Source: Leptolyngbyaceae cyanobacterium M65_K2018_010
GTDB lineage: Bacteria; Cyanobacteriota; Cyanobacteriia; Phormidesmidales; Phormidesmidaceae
Assembly (NCBI GenBank): GCA_015295885.1
Contig: DVEE01000222.1
Location: 1-6,804 of the forward strand
Direction of reading: 5' to 3'
DNA length: 6,804 nt
The translations under genes were made by a program, and so were the position numbers. This document shows, piece by piece, positions 1-5,813 of this stretch (position 1 is its first letter; every line of letters starts with the position of its first letter). Below the pieces are notes generated by a model. That model saw only the letters and a list, made by a program, of their open reading frames with translations, was not told where the DNA came from and made no database searches.

Positions 1-49
1 GAAGTTTGTATTCCCCGAAGAGGTACTGCCCCGTGGTAACGCTCTCTAG
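1..49 (+). CDS. psbD: Photosystem II D2 protein, C-terminal end only (partial)
   Basis: Only the last 15 codons and the TAG stop (47-49) are inside the window; base 1 is the end of the preceding codon. The peptide KFVFPEEVLPRGNAL matches the near-invariant C-terminus of the D2 reaction-centre protein (…VFPEEVLPRGNAL). D2 pairs with D1 in the photosystem II core and carries pheophytin, plastoquinone QA and part of the Mn-cluster environment. None of its catalytic residues are in the window. The reading frame overlaps the start of psbC by 17 bases, the classical psbD-psbC arrangement, so the two are cotranscribed and probably translationally coupled. The fragment is short but very characteristic. 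Confidence 0.93.
   Translation, partial: KFVFPEEVLPRGNAL
20..35 (+). promoter_or_regulatory. psbC ribosome binding site and GTG start inside psbD
   Basis: GAGG (20-23, within GAAGAGG) lies nine bases before GTG at 33-35, a good Shine-Dalgarno spacing. Both elements lie inside psbD codons. This decides the psbC start: GTG at 33 gives the family N-terminus MVTLSSNSF, whereas the longer frame from TTG at 6 adds nine residues that are only the psbD end read in another frame. Confidence 0.8.
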
Positions 50-1415
50 TAACTCCTTTATTGCGGGTCGCGACCAAGAATCAACCGGCTTTGCCTGGTG
101 GTCTGGTAATGCGCGACTGATTAACTTGTCCGGTAAGCTGCTGGGTGCCCATGTGGCCCATGCTGGCTTGATCGTATTCTGGGCCGGGGCCATGACCCTG
201 TTTGAAGTAGCCCACTTTGTCCCCGATAAGCCGCTCTACGAGCAAGGCTTTATCCTGCTCCCTCACCTGGCTACCTTGGGTTGGGGTGTAGGCCCTGGCG
301 GTGAAGTGATCAATACCTTCCCCTACTTTGTGGTTGGTGTGCTTCACCTGATTTCCTCTGCCGTTCTCGGCCTCGGAGGGATTTACCACGCCATTCGTGG
401 TCCTGAAGTGCTGGAAGAGTATTCTGCTTTCTTCGGCTACGACTGGAAAGATAAAAACCAGATGACCAACATCATCGGCTACCACCTCATCCTGCTGGGT
501 TGTGGTGCGCTGCTGCTGGTGCTGAAGGCCTGTGTATTTGGCGGGGTCTATGACACCTGGGCCCCTGGTGGTGGTGATGTCCGCCTGATCACCAACCCCA
601 CCCTCAACCCGGCGGTGATCTTTGGTTACCTGCTGCGCTCTCCCTTTGGGGGTGAAGGCTGGATCGTCGGTGTGAATAACATGGAGGACATCATTGGCGG
701 CCACATCTGGATTGGTCTGATCTGCATTGCCGGTGGCGTGTGGCACATTCTCACCACCCCCTTCGGCTGGGCACGTCGGGCCTTCATCTGGTCCGGTGAA
801 GCTTACCTGTCCTACAGTTTGGGCGCTCTGTCCCTGATGGGCTTTATCGCCTCTTGCTACGTTTGGTTCAATAACACCGCTTATCCTAGCGAGTTTTATG
901 GTCCTACTAACGCTGAAGCTTCCCAAGCCCAGGCAATGACCTTCCTGGTGCGCGATATGCGCTTGGGGGCCAACATCGGTGCGGCCCAAGGTCCCACGGG
1001 TCTCGGTAAGTACCTGATGCGCTCCCCCACCGGTGAGATCATCTTTGGGGGTGAAACTATGCGCTTCTGGGATTTCCAGGGCCCTTGGTTGGAGCCTCTG
1101 CGGGGTCCCAACGGCCTGGATTTGGATAAGCTTACCAACGACATCCAGGATTGGCAGGTACGTCGGGCGGCTGAGTACATGACCCATGCGCCCAACGCCT
1201 CCATCAACTCGGTGGGTGGGGTCATCACGGAAATTAACTCTGTGAACTTTGTTAACCCCCGCCAGTGGTTGTCGACCTCCCACTTTGTGCTAGGTTTCTT
1301 CTTCCTAGTGGGTCACCTTTGGCATGCGGGCCGTGCCCGGGCGGCAGAGGCTGGCTTTGAGAAGGGGATTGACCGCGAGGCTGAACCCGTACTGGCTATG
1401 GGCGACCTTGATTAG
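33..1415 (+). CDS. psbC: Photosystem II CP43 chlorophyll-binding protein
   Basis: CP43 is the inner antenna protein of photosystem II in the thylakoid membrane. It binds chlorophyll a and beta-carotene, passes excitation to D1/D2, and contributes ligands to the Mn4CaO5 cluster. The 460-residue length equals the usual cyanobacterial size, and similarity is recognisable from end to end. Histidines expected as chlorophyll ligands recur in hydrophobic segments: GAHVAHAG (38-45), LPHLATLG (76-83), GYHLILLG (149-156), GGHIWIG (222-228), and SHFVLGFFF and VGHLWHAG near 416-433. The large lumenal loop between the fifth and sixth helices spans about 280-410. It holds GGETMRFWD (339-347), whose Glu341 and Arg344 correspond to Glu354 and Arg357 in plant numbering and interact with the Mn cluster. 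The C-terminus GIDREAEPVLAMGDLD is typical. The gene starts with GTG inside psbD and is followed by a strong terminator. Confidence 0.97.
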   Translation: MVTLSSNSFIAGRDQESTGFAWWSGNARLINLSGKLLGAHVAHAGLIVFWAGAMTLFEVAHFVPDKPLYEQGFILLPHLATLGWGVGPGGEVINTFPYFVVGVLHLISSAVLGLGGIYHAIRGPEVLEEYSAFFGYDWKDKNQMTNIIGYHLILLGCGALLLVLKACVFGGVYDTWAPGGGDVRLITNPTLNPAVIFGYLLRSPFGGEGWIVGVNNMEDIIGGHIWIGLICIAGGVWHILTTPFGWARRAFIWSGEAYLSYSLGALSLMGFIASCYVWFNNTAYPSEFYGPTNAEASQAQAMTFLVRDMRLGANIGAAQGPTGLGKYLMRSPTGEIIFGGETMRFWDFQGPWLEPLRGPNGLDLDKLTNDIQDWQVRRAAEYMTHAPNASINSVGGVITEINSVNFVNPRQWLSTSHFVLGFFFLVGHLWHAGRARAAEAGFEKGIDREAEPVLAMGDLD

Positions 1416-1451
1416 ATCCTCCCTATTCCCGCAAGGGTGATTGATTTCACG

Positions 1452-1480
1452 GCTCCTGTCCTCTGGGCAGGAGCTTTTTT
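1452..1480 (+). terminator. Rho-independent terminator of psbDC
   Basis: A ten-pair stem, GCTCCTGTCC (1452-1461) against GGGCAGGAGC (1465-1474) with one T-G wobble, closes a three-base TCT loop. Six T residues (1475-1480) follow directly. It lies 36 bases past the psbC stop. This is a textbook intrinsic terminator and separates the psbDC transcript from the DUF502-nusB-ftsY genes. Confidence 0.92.
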
Positions 1481-1569
1481 AGTGTTGTGTTCTGGCCGAT
1501 CTCAACTCTCCTAAAGGGGATCACCCAATCCGACTGTTCAAAGTGATGGTCTTCCCAAGGATCAGGTAA

Positions 1570-1599
1570 TTGTGAGGTAGGCTACCCAAGCCCTAGGAT
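1570..1599 (+). promoter_or_regulatory. Candidate sigma70-type promoter for the DUF502-nusB-ftsY genes
   Basis: TTGTGA (1570-1575) and TAGGAT (1594-1599) each match four of six consensus positions of the -35 and -10 hexamers, with 18 bases between. The spacer contains the short palindrome GGTAG-G-CTACC (1576-1586), a possible operator. Some promoter is expected here because the strong psbC terminator lies just upstream and the next genes share the strand. The hexamers themselves are weak and could be chance matches. Confidence 0.25.
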
Positions 1600-1686
1600 A
1601 GGAATCATCGCAATGGCTTTCCCGACCCAGGGAGGGATGGCACCCCTGCCGTTCTTCGACACAAATGTTTACAATGCAGAAGGATT

Positions 1687-1783
1687 GGACTGGCCTCCTG
1701 AGTGGACAGCCGGTCAGTCCTCAGCCCAGGGCGGTTGGTGCTTCTCCCTGGATCGGTTAGCAGTACATTTCTGTTCATTGCTA
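1687..1783 (+). promoter_or_regulatory. Three tandem hairpins in the putative 5' leader of the DUF502 gene
   Basis: Three inverted repeats follow one another and end ten bases before the DUF502 ATG. The first pairs GGACTGGCC (1687-1695) with GGTCAGTCC (1712-1720), nine pairs with one G-U. The second pairs CCAGGG (1726-1731) with CCCTGG (1746-1751). The third pairs TAGCAGT (1758-1764) with ATTGCTA (1777-1783), seven pairs with one G-U. An alternative CTGAG/CTCAG pairing (1698-1702, 1720-1724) would exclude the first. No T-run follows any of them, so they are not obvious terminators. A structured leader or a small RNA is possible; it matches no riboswitch class I know. Confidence 0.35.
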
Positions 1784-1793
1784 TTGTGGAACT

Positions 1794-2627
1794 ATGGATT
1801 TTGACGGTTCGCCTACCCTGAAAGCCTCTCCTCGTTCCGGCCTCGACCGATCTGAGTTACCTGTGCTGCAAAAACTCAAGCAAGACCTTAAGAATGACCT
1901 GATTGCCGGATTGCTGGTCGTTATTCCCCTAGCTACCACCATCTGGTTGCTGATTACTATTTCAACCTGGGTGGTGCGGTTGTTAACCCGGTTTCCGAGG
2001 CAACTAACCCCCTTCGAAGGGCTAAACCCTCTGTTGGTTGACCTGATCAATTTGATGATTGGGTTGTCAGTACCCCTGCTGGCCATTTTAGTTATCGGGC
2101 TGATGGCCCGGAATATTGCCGGCCGCTGGCTGCTGGATCTGGGTGAACGGACGGTGCAGTCTATTCCCCTGGCTGGGTCTGTCTATAAAACCCTGCAACA
2201 ATTGCTGCAAACGGTTCTGCAGGATTCTAAAACCCGCTTCCGGCGAGTGGTTCTGGTGGAGTACCCGCGCAAGGGCATCTGGGCGATCGCCTTTGTCACT
2301 GGCGCCATGACCGCTACCAATGGCTTAGCACCCAAGATGTTGAGTGTGTTTGTACCCACCACGCCCAACCCCACCAGCGGCTGGTATGCCGTTGTGCCCG
2401 AAACAGACGTGATCAATCTGGCTATTTCCATTGAGGATGCCTTCAAGGTCCTGCTATCCGGTGGGATTGTTGGGCCTAATCTGGCCTCTGCGGTTCCCCC
2501 CGAGCGGATTTACCAGGGGGGCAGCGACGATCGACCGGTGGCCCAGATTTCGCTCAGCCAAGTCAACCAGAACCTCGTGGAAGCTGAGATGCAGTTATCC
2601 GTCCTGCCCCTAGACGAAGATTGCTAA
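1794..2627 (+). CDS. DUF502 family (COV-like) integral membrane protein
   Basis: The 277-residue product belongs to the DUF502 family, which includes the plant LIKE-COV/COV proteins; the biochemical function in bacteria is not established. After a variable polar N-terminus (1-25) comes a basic amphipathic stretch with KLKQDLKNDLIAG (27-39). Two hydrophobic segments follow, about 37-62 and 84-105, predicted to cross the membrane. Family signatures then appear in order: IPLAGSVYKTLQQ (124-136), VFVPTTPNPTSGW (186-198) and ISIEDAFKVLLSGG (211-224). The soluble C-terminal part is about 170 residues. The ATG at 1794 has only a weak GGA at three-base spacing, so translation may depend on the upstream structure or on the overlapping small ORF. 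The gene leads a likely operon with nusB and ftsY, with 32 bases to the nusB ATG. The family call is confident; the membrane (plasma or thylakoid) is unknown. Confidence 0.88.
   Translation: MDFDGSPTLKASPRSGLDRSELPVLQKLKQDLKNDLIAGLLVVIPLATTIWLLITISTWVVRLLTRFPRQLTPFEGLNPLLVDLINLMIGLSVPLLAILVIGLMARNIAGRWLLDLGERTVQSIPLAGSVYKTLQQLLQTVLQDSKTRFRRVVLVEYPRKGIWAIAFVTGAMTATNGLAPKMLSVFVPTTPNPTSGWYAVVPETDVINLAISIEDAFKVLLSGGIVGPNLASAVPPERIYQGGSDDRPVAQISLSQVNQNLVEAEMQLSVLPLDEDC
2283..2290. repeat. HIP1 palindrome GCGATCGC
   Basis: An exact copy of the highly iterated palindrome found in many cyanobacterial genomes, here inside the DUF502 gene, where it is read as codons. Supports the cyanobacterial assignment. 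Confidence 0.8.
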
Positions 2628-2659
2628 GATAGCAGGGCTATATCTGAGAGGTAGCTGCT
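2622..2659 (+). promoter_or_regulatory. Competing hairpins around the nusB ribosome binding site
   Basis: Two mutually exclusive stems share bases 2631-2634. Stem A is TGCTA-AGA-TAGCA (2622-2634) and covers the DUF502 stop codon (2625-2627). Stem B pairs AGCA and GCTA (2631-2634, 2637-2640; two-base GG bulge) with TAGC and TGCT (2652-2655, 2656-2659). It holds the GAGAGG ribosome binding site in its 11-base loop and ends at the ATG at 2660. Ribosomes finishing the DUF502 gene would disrupt stem A, so upstream translation could set nusB initiation. The pairing is seen; the regulatory role is inferred and unproven. Confidence 0.3.
2646..2651 (+). promoter_or_regulatory. Ribosome binding site pointing to a nusB start at 2660
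   Basis: GAGAGG lies eight bases before ATG 2660, ideal spacing. It is 24 bases from TTG 2676, which is too far to serve that start. The site therefore indicates ATG 2660 as the ancestral nusB start, although that frame (MQARRLGLEPAF…) reaches TAA at 2717-2719 after 19 codons. Confidence 0.65.
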
Positions 2660-2675
2660 ATGCAGGCTCGTCGTC

Positions 2676-3323
2676 TTGGGCTTGAGCCAGCTTTCCGACA
2701 AGCCCGGAAAGTTAGGTAACCTGGACTTTGAGCAGCTGCTTCAGGCCGCCATTCAAGCTCTGTCCGCAGAGGCTAAAGATGCCCTGGAAACCGCCGCTGA
2801 TGAGTTAAAGCGAGGTAGCCATCGGCTAACTGATAGCGAGCTCCTGGCGGCGGATTTGTCTAGCGCCCGTACCATGGTAGACGACGCGATTACCCTCACC
2901 CAGCAAGCCATCAATCGCCTGGCCCACGCCCTGGAACTGCCTGATTTTATTCAAATTACCAATCAAGCCGAGGTCAGGTCCTTTGCTCTGGAACTATTGA
3001 GCCATGCGGTTAAATACCAGACTGCGGTGGATGAGGTACTCGATCAGGCTATGGTCGCTTGGCAGCTAAAGCGTTTGGCTCGGATTGATCGGGATATTCT
3101 ACGGCTGGCTGTGGTTGAAATGGACTATCTCGGCACTCCCGACAAGGTAGCCATTAACGAAGCCGTCGAACTGGCCAAACGCTACAGCGATGAAGAGGGG
3201 TATCGATTTATCAACGGGGTATTGCGGCGGGTCGTCAACCGCAACCAACCGCTACCCCCGGCAGCTTTGACACCAGAGGATGCGCTGGCAGAGGAAGCAG
3301 AGCATAGTAAAGTGTCATCATAA
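2676..3323 (+). CDS. nusB: Transcription antitermination factor NusB, N-terminus disrupted or atypical
   Basis: NusB with NusE (ribosomal protein S10) binds boxA RNA and supports antitermination and processing of rRNA transcripts in the cytoplasm. From TTG 2676 the product has 215 residues, about the length I expect for cyanobacterial NusB, which is longer than the E. coli protein. The C-terminal NusB fold is clear: EVRSFALELLSHAV (99-112), WQLKRLARIDRDILRLAVVEM (129-149), the family hallmark TPDKVAINEAVELAKRYS (154-171) and RFINGVLRRVV (177-187). An acidic tail follows. The start is odd. Cyanobacterial NusB normally begins about MQ(A/P)RRIARELALLxLSQL. Here MQARR is encoded at 2660-2674 behind a good ribosome binding site, but LGLSQL continues in another frame from 2676, so about seven residues of the first, arginine-rich RNA-binding helix are missing. 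No ATG or GTG lies in the main frame between its upstream stop (TAG 2652-2654) and TTG 2676. Either the gene initiates weakly at TTG, or it has a frameshift or sequence error. The gap to ftsY is 31 bases. Confidence 0.85.
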   Translation: MGLSQLSDKPGKLGNLDFEQLLQAAIQALSAEAKDALETAADELKRGSHRLTDSELLAADLSSARTMVDDAITLTQQAINRLAHALELPDFIQITNQAEVRSFALELLSHAVKYQTAVDEVLDQAMVAWQLKRLARIDRDILRLAVVEMDYLGTPDKVAINEAVELAKRYSDEEGYRFINGVLRRVVNRNQPLPPAALTPEDALAEEAEHSKVSS

Positions 3324-3354
3324 AAATTGATAACAATCCTAAGGGAATCCGACT

Positions 3355-5082
3355 ATGGCTGGGTTTAACTGGTTTCGGCGCAGTTTTGATAGGTCTGAAA
3401 GCCCCGATACTGAAGCCAAGCCCACTGACCCTACCCCCCCGGTCCCAACCGTGGCCAAAGTCCAGGGGACCGCTCCCGTGCCGGCCCAACTTTCTCCCGA
3501 AGATTATCTGAAATGGGCCAAGGCTGCCTATCAAAACATTCAAAACCAGCACACTGAAACCGCTGAGGCACTGGCAGAGACGGAACCGGCTCCAGAGTCG
3601 GCCTCGGAAGAGTTGGCTGCGGAGCCTGAAGCAGGAGTAGCGGCTGAATCGGTGGTGGTCGAGCCGGCCCCAGAGGTCCCTAGCCCAGAGCCCCCCAGCA
3701 CTGAAGCCGACCTAGACCTGGAGAACACCTCCCTAACCTTGGGGGATGACACCCACCCGGCGGCGGTAGACCTGCCGGAATCGGCTCCGGTGGAGCCGGT
3801 CGGCGAATTCGCAGCCACACCTGAGGCCAGCAGGGAGGAGGCTGGCCCGGCCATGGCGGAGGGGCTAGACAACCATCGAGGGGCATTTCCCGCGGCTCCC
3901 GCCCCTGAGACCGTAGAATCATCGCCGTCGGCCCCTCTGCCCTTTTGGGCTAGGGCGGAGGATGAGCGCCAACAACGCCTAGAACGGTTGCGGGAAACGG
4001 CCATTGTTGAGCCTGAACCAGAGCCCGCGGTGGAGCCGATCGCGCCTCCCCTGGAGCTGTCCATGCCGGATCTTGCCTTGGATGAGGCCTTTCTCTGGTC
4101 GGCTGAGGTGCTAGCGGCTCAGGGTAGGCGGCCCGATGATATTTCTGTGGAGGAAATTACCTGGCTGAATCGGCTCCGCCAGGGGCTTAACAAAACCCGT
4201 CTAAATCTAGTCAACCAGTTGAAGGCGATTGTAGGCCAGGGCCCGCTCAACGACGACGCGGTGATGGAAATTGAAGCCCTACTGCTGCAAGCCGATGTGG
4301 GGGTAGCCGCCACCGATAAGGTGATCGAGGCTCTCCAAGATCGCATGCGTCAGGATGTGCTGCCGCCCGATCAAGCGATCGCCTACCTCAAAGCCATTCT
4401 GCGGGACATGCTGGATGCGCCCCTGGGGGAATCCCACAACCTCACCTTTGTACCTGAAAAAGACACCCTCAACATTTGGCTGATGACGGGGGTCAATGGG
4501 GCTGGTAAAACGACCACCATTGGCAAACTGGCTCATATCGCTAAGAAATCTGGATATAACACCCTGATAGCTGCCGCCGATACCTTTCGGGCTGCTGCGG
4601 TTGAACAGGTTAAGGCCTGGGGGGCTCGCAGTGAGGTTGAAGTGATCGCGAATCCGGGCAAAAACACCGATCCGGCGGCGGTGGTCTACGATGCGATCGC
4701 TGCGGCCCAGGCGCGCAAGGTTGAATTGCTCTTGGTGGATACCGCGGGCCGTCTGCAAAATAAGAAAAACTTGATGGACGAACTGGCCAAAATTCGCCGC
4801 ATTGTCGATAAGAATGCCCCTGAGGCCAAAATTGAGGCTCTGCTGGTGCTGGATGCCACCCTGGGACAGAATGGCCTACGGCAGGCCGAGGTATTTGCCG
4901 AAGCCGCGAATCTCAGTGGCGTGGTGCTGACCAAACTGGATGGCACCGCCAAGGGAGGGGTGGCCTTGGCCGTGGTAGAACAATTGGGTTTACCGATTCG
5001 GTTTATTGGGGCGGGCGAGGGCATCGAAGATCTGCGCCCCTTTTCCAGCTACGAATTTGTTGAAGCCCTGCTCAGTGGTTAG
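3355..5082 (+). CDS. ftsY: Signal recognition particle receptor FtsY (SRP GTPase)
   Basis: FtsY docks SRP-ribosome complexes at the membrane, and paired GTP hydrolysis with Ffh releases the nascent chain to the translocon. The 575-residue product has three parts. The A region (about 1-240) starts with the amphipathic AGFNWFRRSF, a likely membrane anchor, and has a conserved-looking SPEDYLKWAKAAYQNI (47-62). A long Pro/Ala/Glu low-complexity acidic stretch follows, then FWARAEDERQQRLERLRE from about 197. The helical N domain (about 268-350) contains the ALLLQADVGV element. The G domain carries GVNGAGKT (379-386), DTFRAAAVEQ (409-418), DTAGR (462-466), TKLDG (526-530) and GAGEGIEDLRPF (552-563), so all the GTPase motifs are intact. 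The GAGEGIEDL closing motif and the acidic A region distinguish it from Ffh, and there is no Met-rich M domain. The start ATG has AAGGGA (3341-3346) at eight-base spacing. It is the last gene of the operon. Confidence 0.97.
   Translation: MAGFNWFRRSFDRSESPDTEAKPTDPTPPVPTVAKVQGTAPVPAQLSPEDYLKWAKAAYQNIQNQHTETAEALAETEPAPESASEELAAEPEAGVAAESVVVEPAPEVPSPEPPSTEADLDLENTSLTLGDDTHPAAVDLPESAPVEPVGEFAATPEASREEAGPAMAEGLDNHRGAFPAAPAPETVESSPSAPLPFWARAEDERQQRLERLRETAIVEPEPEPAVEPIAPPLELSMPDLALDEAFLWSAEVLAAQGRRPDDISVEEITWLNRLRQGLNKTRLNLVNQLKAIVGQGPLNDDAVMEIEALLLQADVGVAATDKVIEALQDRMRQDVLPPDQAIAYLKAILRDMLDAPLGESHNLTFVPEKDTLNIWLMTGVNGAGKTTTIGKLAHIAKKSGYNTLIAAADTFRAAAVEQVKAWGARSEVEVIANPGKNTDPAAVVYDAIAAAQARKVELLLVDTAGRLQNKKNLMDELAKIRRIVDKNAPEAKIEALLVLDATLGQNGLRQAEVFAEAANLSGVVLTKLDGTAKGGVALAVVEQLGLPIRFIGAGEGIEDLRPFSSYEFVEALLSG
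4375..4382. repeat. HIP1 palindrome GCGATCGC
   Basis: An exact HIP1 octamer inside ftsY, in the segment joining the N and G domains. Confidence 0.8.
4693..4700. repeat. HIP1 palindrome GCGATCGC
   Basis: A second exact HIP1 octamer inside ftsY, just upstream of the DTAGR codons. Three octamers in 6.8 kb is far above the roughly 0.1 expected at random for an 8-mer. Confidence 0.8.
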
Positions 5083-5102
5083 CCCTCCGCCCCCCAGGGG
5101 GT

Positions 5103-5786
5103 TTACCATAGACAAACCTTAGTTACGGCGATGTGACCGCTAAAGCAGACCGCCACATCAGAATCGGGGTCATGGCGTCGTTGGCCATACTCGCCCACGT
5201 AATGGAACTGGCCCTGGTCAATTTTGAACTCCGTCGGCAACGGTTGGGTACAGGCCGGACAAAACACCACCTGCGGCTCTGGGTCACCCGAGTTGAGATG
5301 GGGCAGATTCACATTCCAAAAGCATCCTGGCGGCAGGGGGGTGGCCATCAACTGGGTCAACACGGGGGTAGCGAGGCGAGCCGCCAGGGCCCAGTCAATC
5401 GGGCGACGGTTGTGGATGTAGTGGGAAATGGCAATTCCCGGAACCCTTAACAGGGCTGCCTCGCGCACGGCTGCTACGGTGCCAGAAACGTAGAGATCAG
5501 CGCCCATATTTCCGCCAGCGTTAATGCCAGACAGCACCCAGGTGGCCTCTGGGCAAAGGTGGCTGAGGGCCACCCGCGTACAGTCTGCGGGTGTGCCACC
5601 GATGGCAAAGACGCGTTCCTCGCGCTGCTCCAAGGGAATGGGACCGCCCCGGTTAAGCTGGTGACTACAGCCCGAGAGGGGGCGATCGGGAGCTACGATC
5701 CAAGCCAACGGGTCGGCTAGGGCCGTCCGTAGAGCCTGAATGCCAGGGGCATCGATGCCATCGTCATTGGTCAGGATTAAAGGCAT
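5103..5786 (-). CDS. surE: SurE-family 5'/3'-nucleotidase (survival protein)
   Basis: SurE proteins are metal-dependent phosphatases that remove phosphate from nucleoside 5'- or 3'-monophosphates in the cytoplasm and are linked to stationary-phase and stress survival. The 227-residue product starts with the hallmark LTNDDGIDAPGI (5-16). The metal site is complete: Asp8 and Asp9, Ser38 in APDRPLSGCSH (32-42), and Asn89 in SGINAGGNMG (86-95). GTPADC (64-69), YVSGTVAAVREA (99-110) and NVNLP (158-162) also match the family. The C-terminal end is atypical: D..VAVCFSGHIAVTKVCLW (from 210) replaces the usual closing …ISITPL-type segment, and the protein is shorter than the E. coli form. The ATG has no clear Shine-Dalgarno sequence. 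It lies 27 bases after hemB on the same strand, so cotranscription with coupled expression is likely. It is convergent with ftsY. Confidence 0.92.
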   Translation of the reverse strand: MPLILTNDDGIDAPGIQALRTALADPLAWIVAPDRPLSGCSHQLNRGGPIPLEQREERVFAIGGTPADCTRVALSHLCPEATWVLSGINAGGNMGADLYVSGTVAAVREAALLRVPGIAISHYIHNRRPIDWALAARLATPVLTQLMATPLPPGCFWNVNLPHLNSGDPEPQVVFCPACTQPLPTEFKIDQGQFHYVGEYGQRRHDPDSDVAVCFSGHIAVTKVCLW

Positions 5787-5813
5787 GGAGGGCAGGTTGC
5801 CTAGGGATCACCC

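Larger units (their letters stand above)
1481..1793 (+). other. Intergenic region between psbC terminator and DUF502 gene
   Basis: This 313-base gap holds no gene I recognise. Visible contents are a weak sigma70-type promoter candidate (1570-1599), three tandem inverted repeats (1687-1783), and a 63-codon ORF, 1613-1804. The ORF begins MAFPTQGGMAPLPFF after an AGGA (1600-1603) at nine-base spacing and overlaps the DUF502 start by 11 bases. I do not recognise its product: it has four Trp and a hydrophobic C-terminal end but no known motif. It could be a leader peptide, or a chance ORF in an untranslated leader. I favour chance, because the same bases form extended stems. Confidence 0.6.

Noticed and set aside
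81..1283. 400-codon open frame on the minus strand opposite psbC
   Set aside because: It is an antisense shadow of the conserved CP43 gene. Its translation is low in hydrophobic structure, resembles no family, and arises from psbC codon bias.
1566..1585. NtcA-type operator (GTA-N8-TAC)
   Set aside because: GTA and TAC triplets are present near 1566-1585, but the spacings are 14 and 3 bases, not 8.
1765..1783. boxA-like antitermination element in the leader of the nusB operon
   Set aside because: TGTTCATTGCTA only loosely resembles the boxA consensus TGCTCTTTAACA and is better explained as part of the third hairpin.
3540..4064. Minus-strand frame of 174 codons inside ftsY
   Set aside because: The Ser/Ala/Gly-rich translation is the mirror of the low-complexity Pro/Glu/Ala region of FtsY; there is no ribosome binding site or recognisable domain.
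5083..5102. Bidirectional terminator between ftsY and surE
   Set aside because: CCCCC-A-GGGGG leaves no room for a loop, and neither strand has a following T-run.
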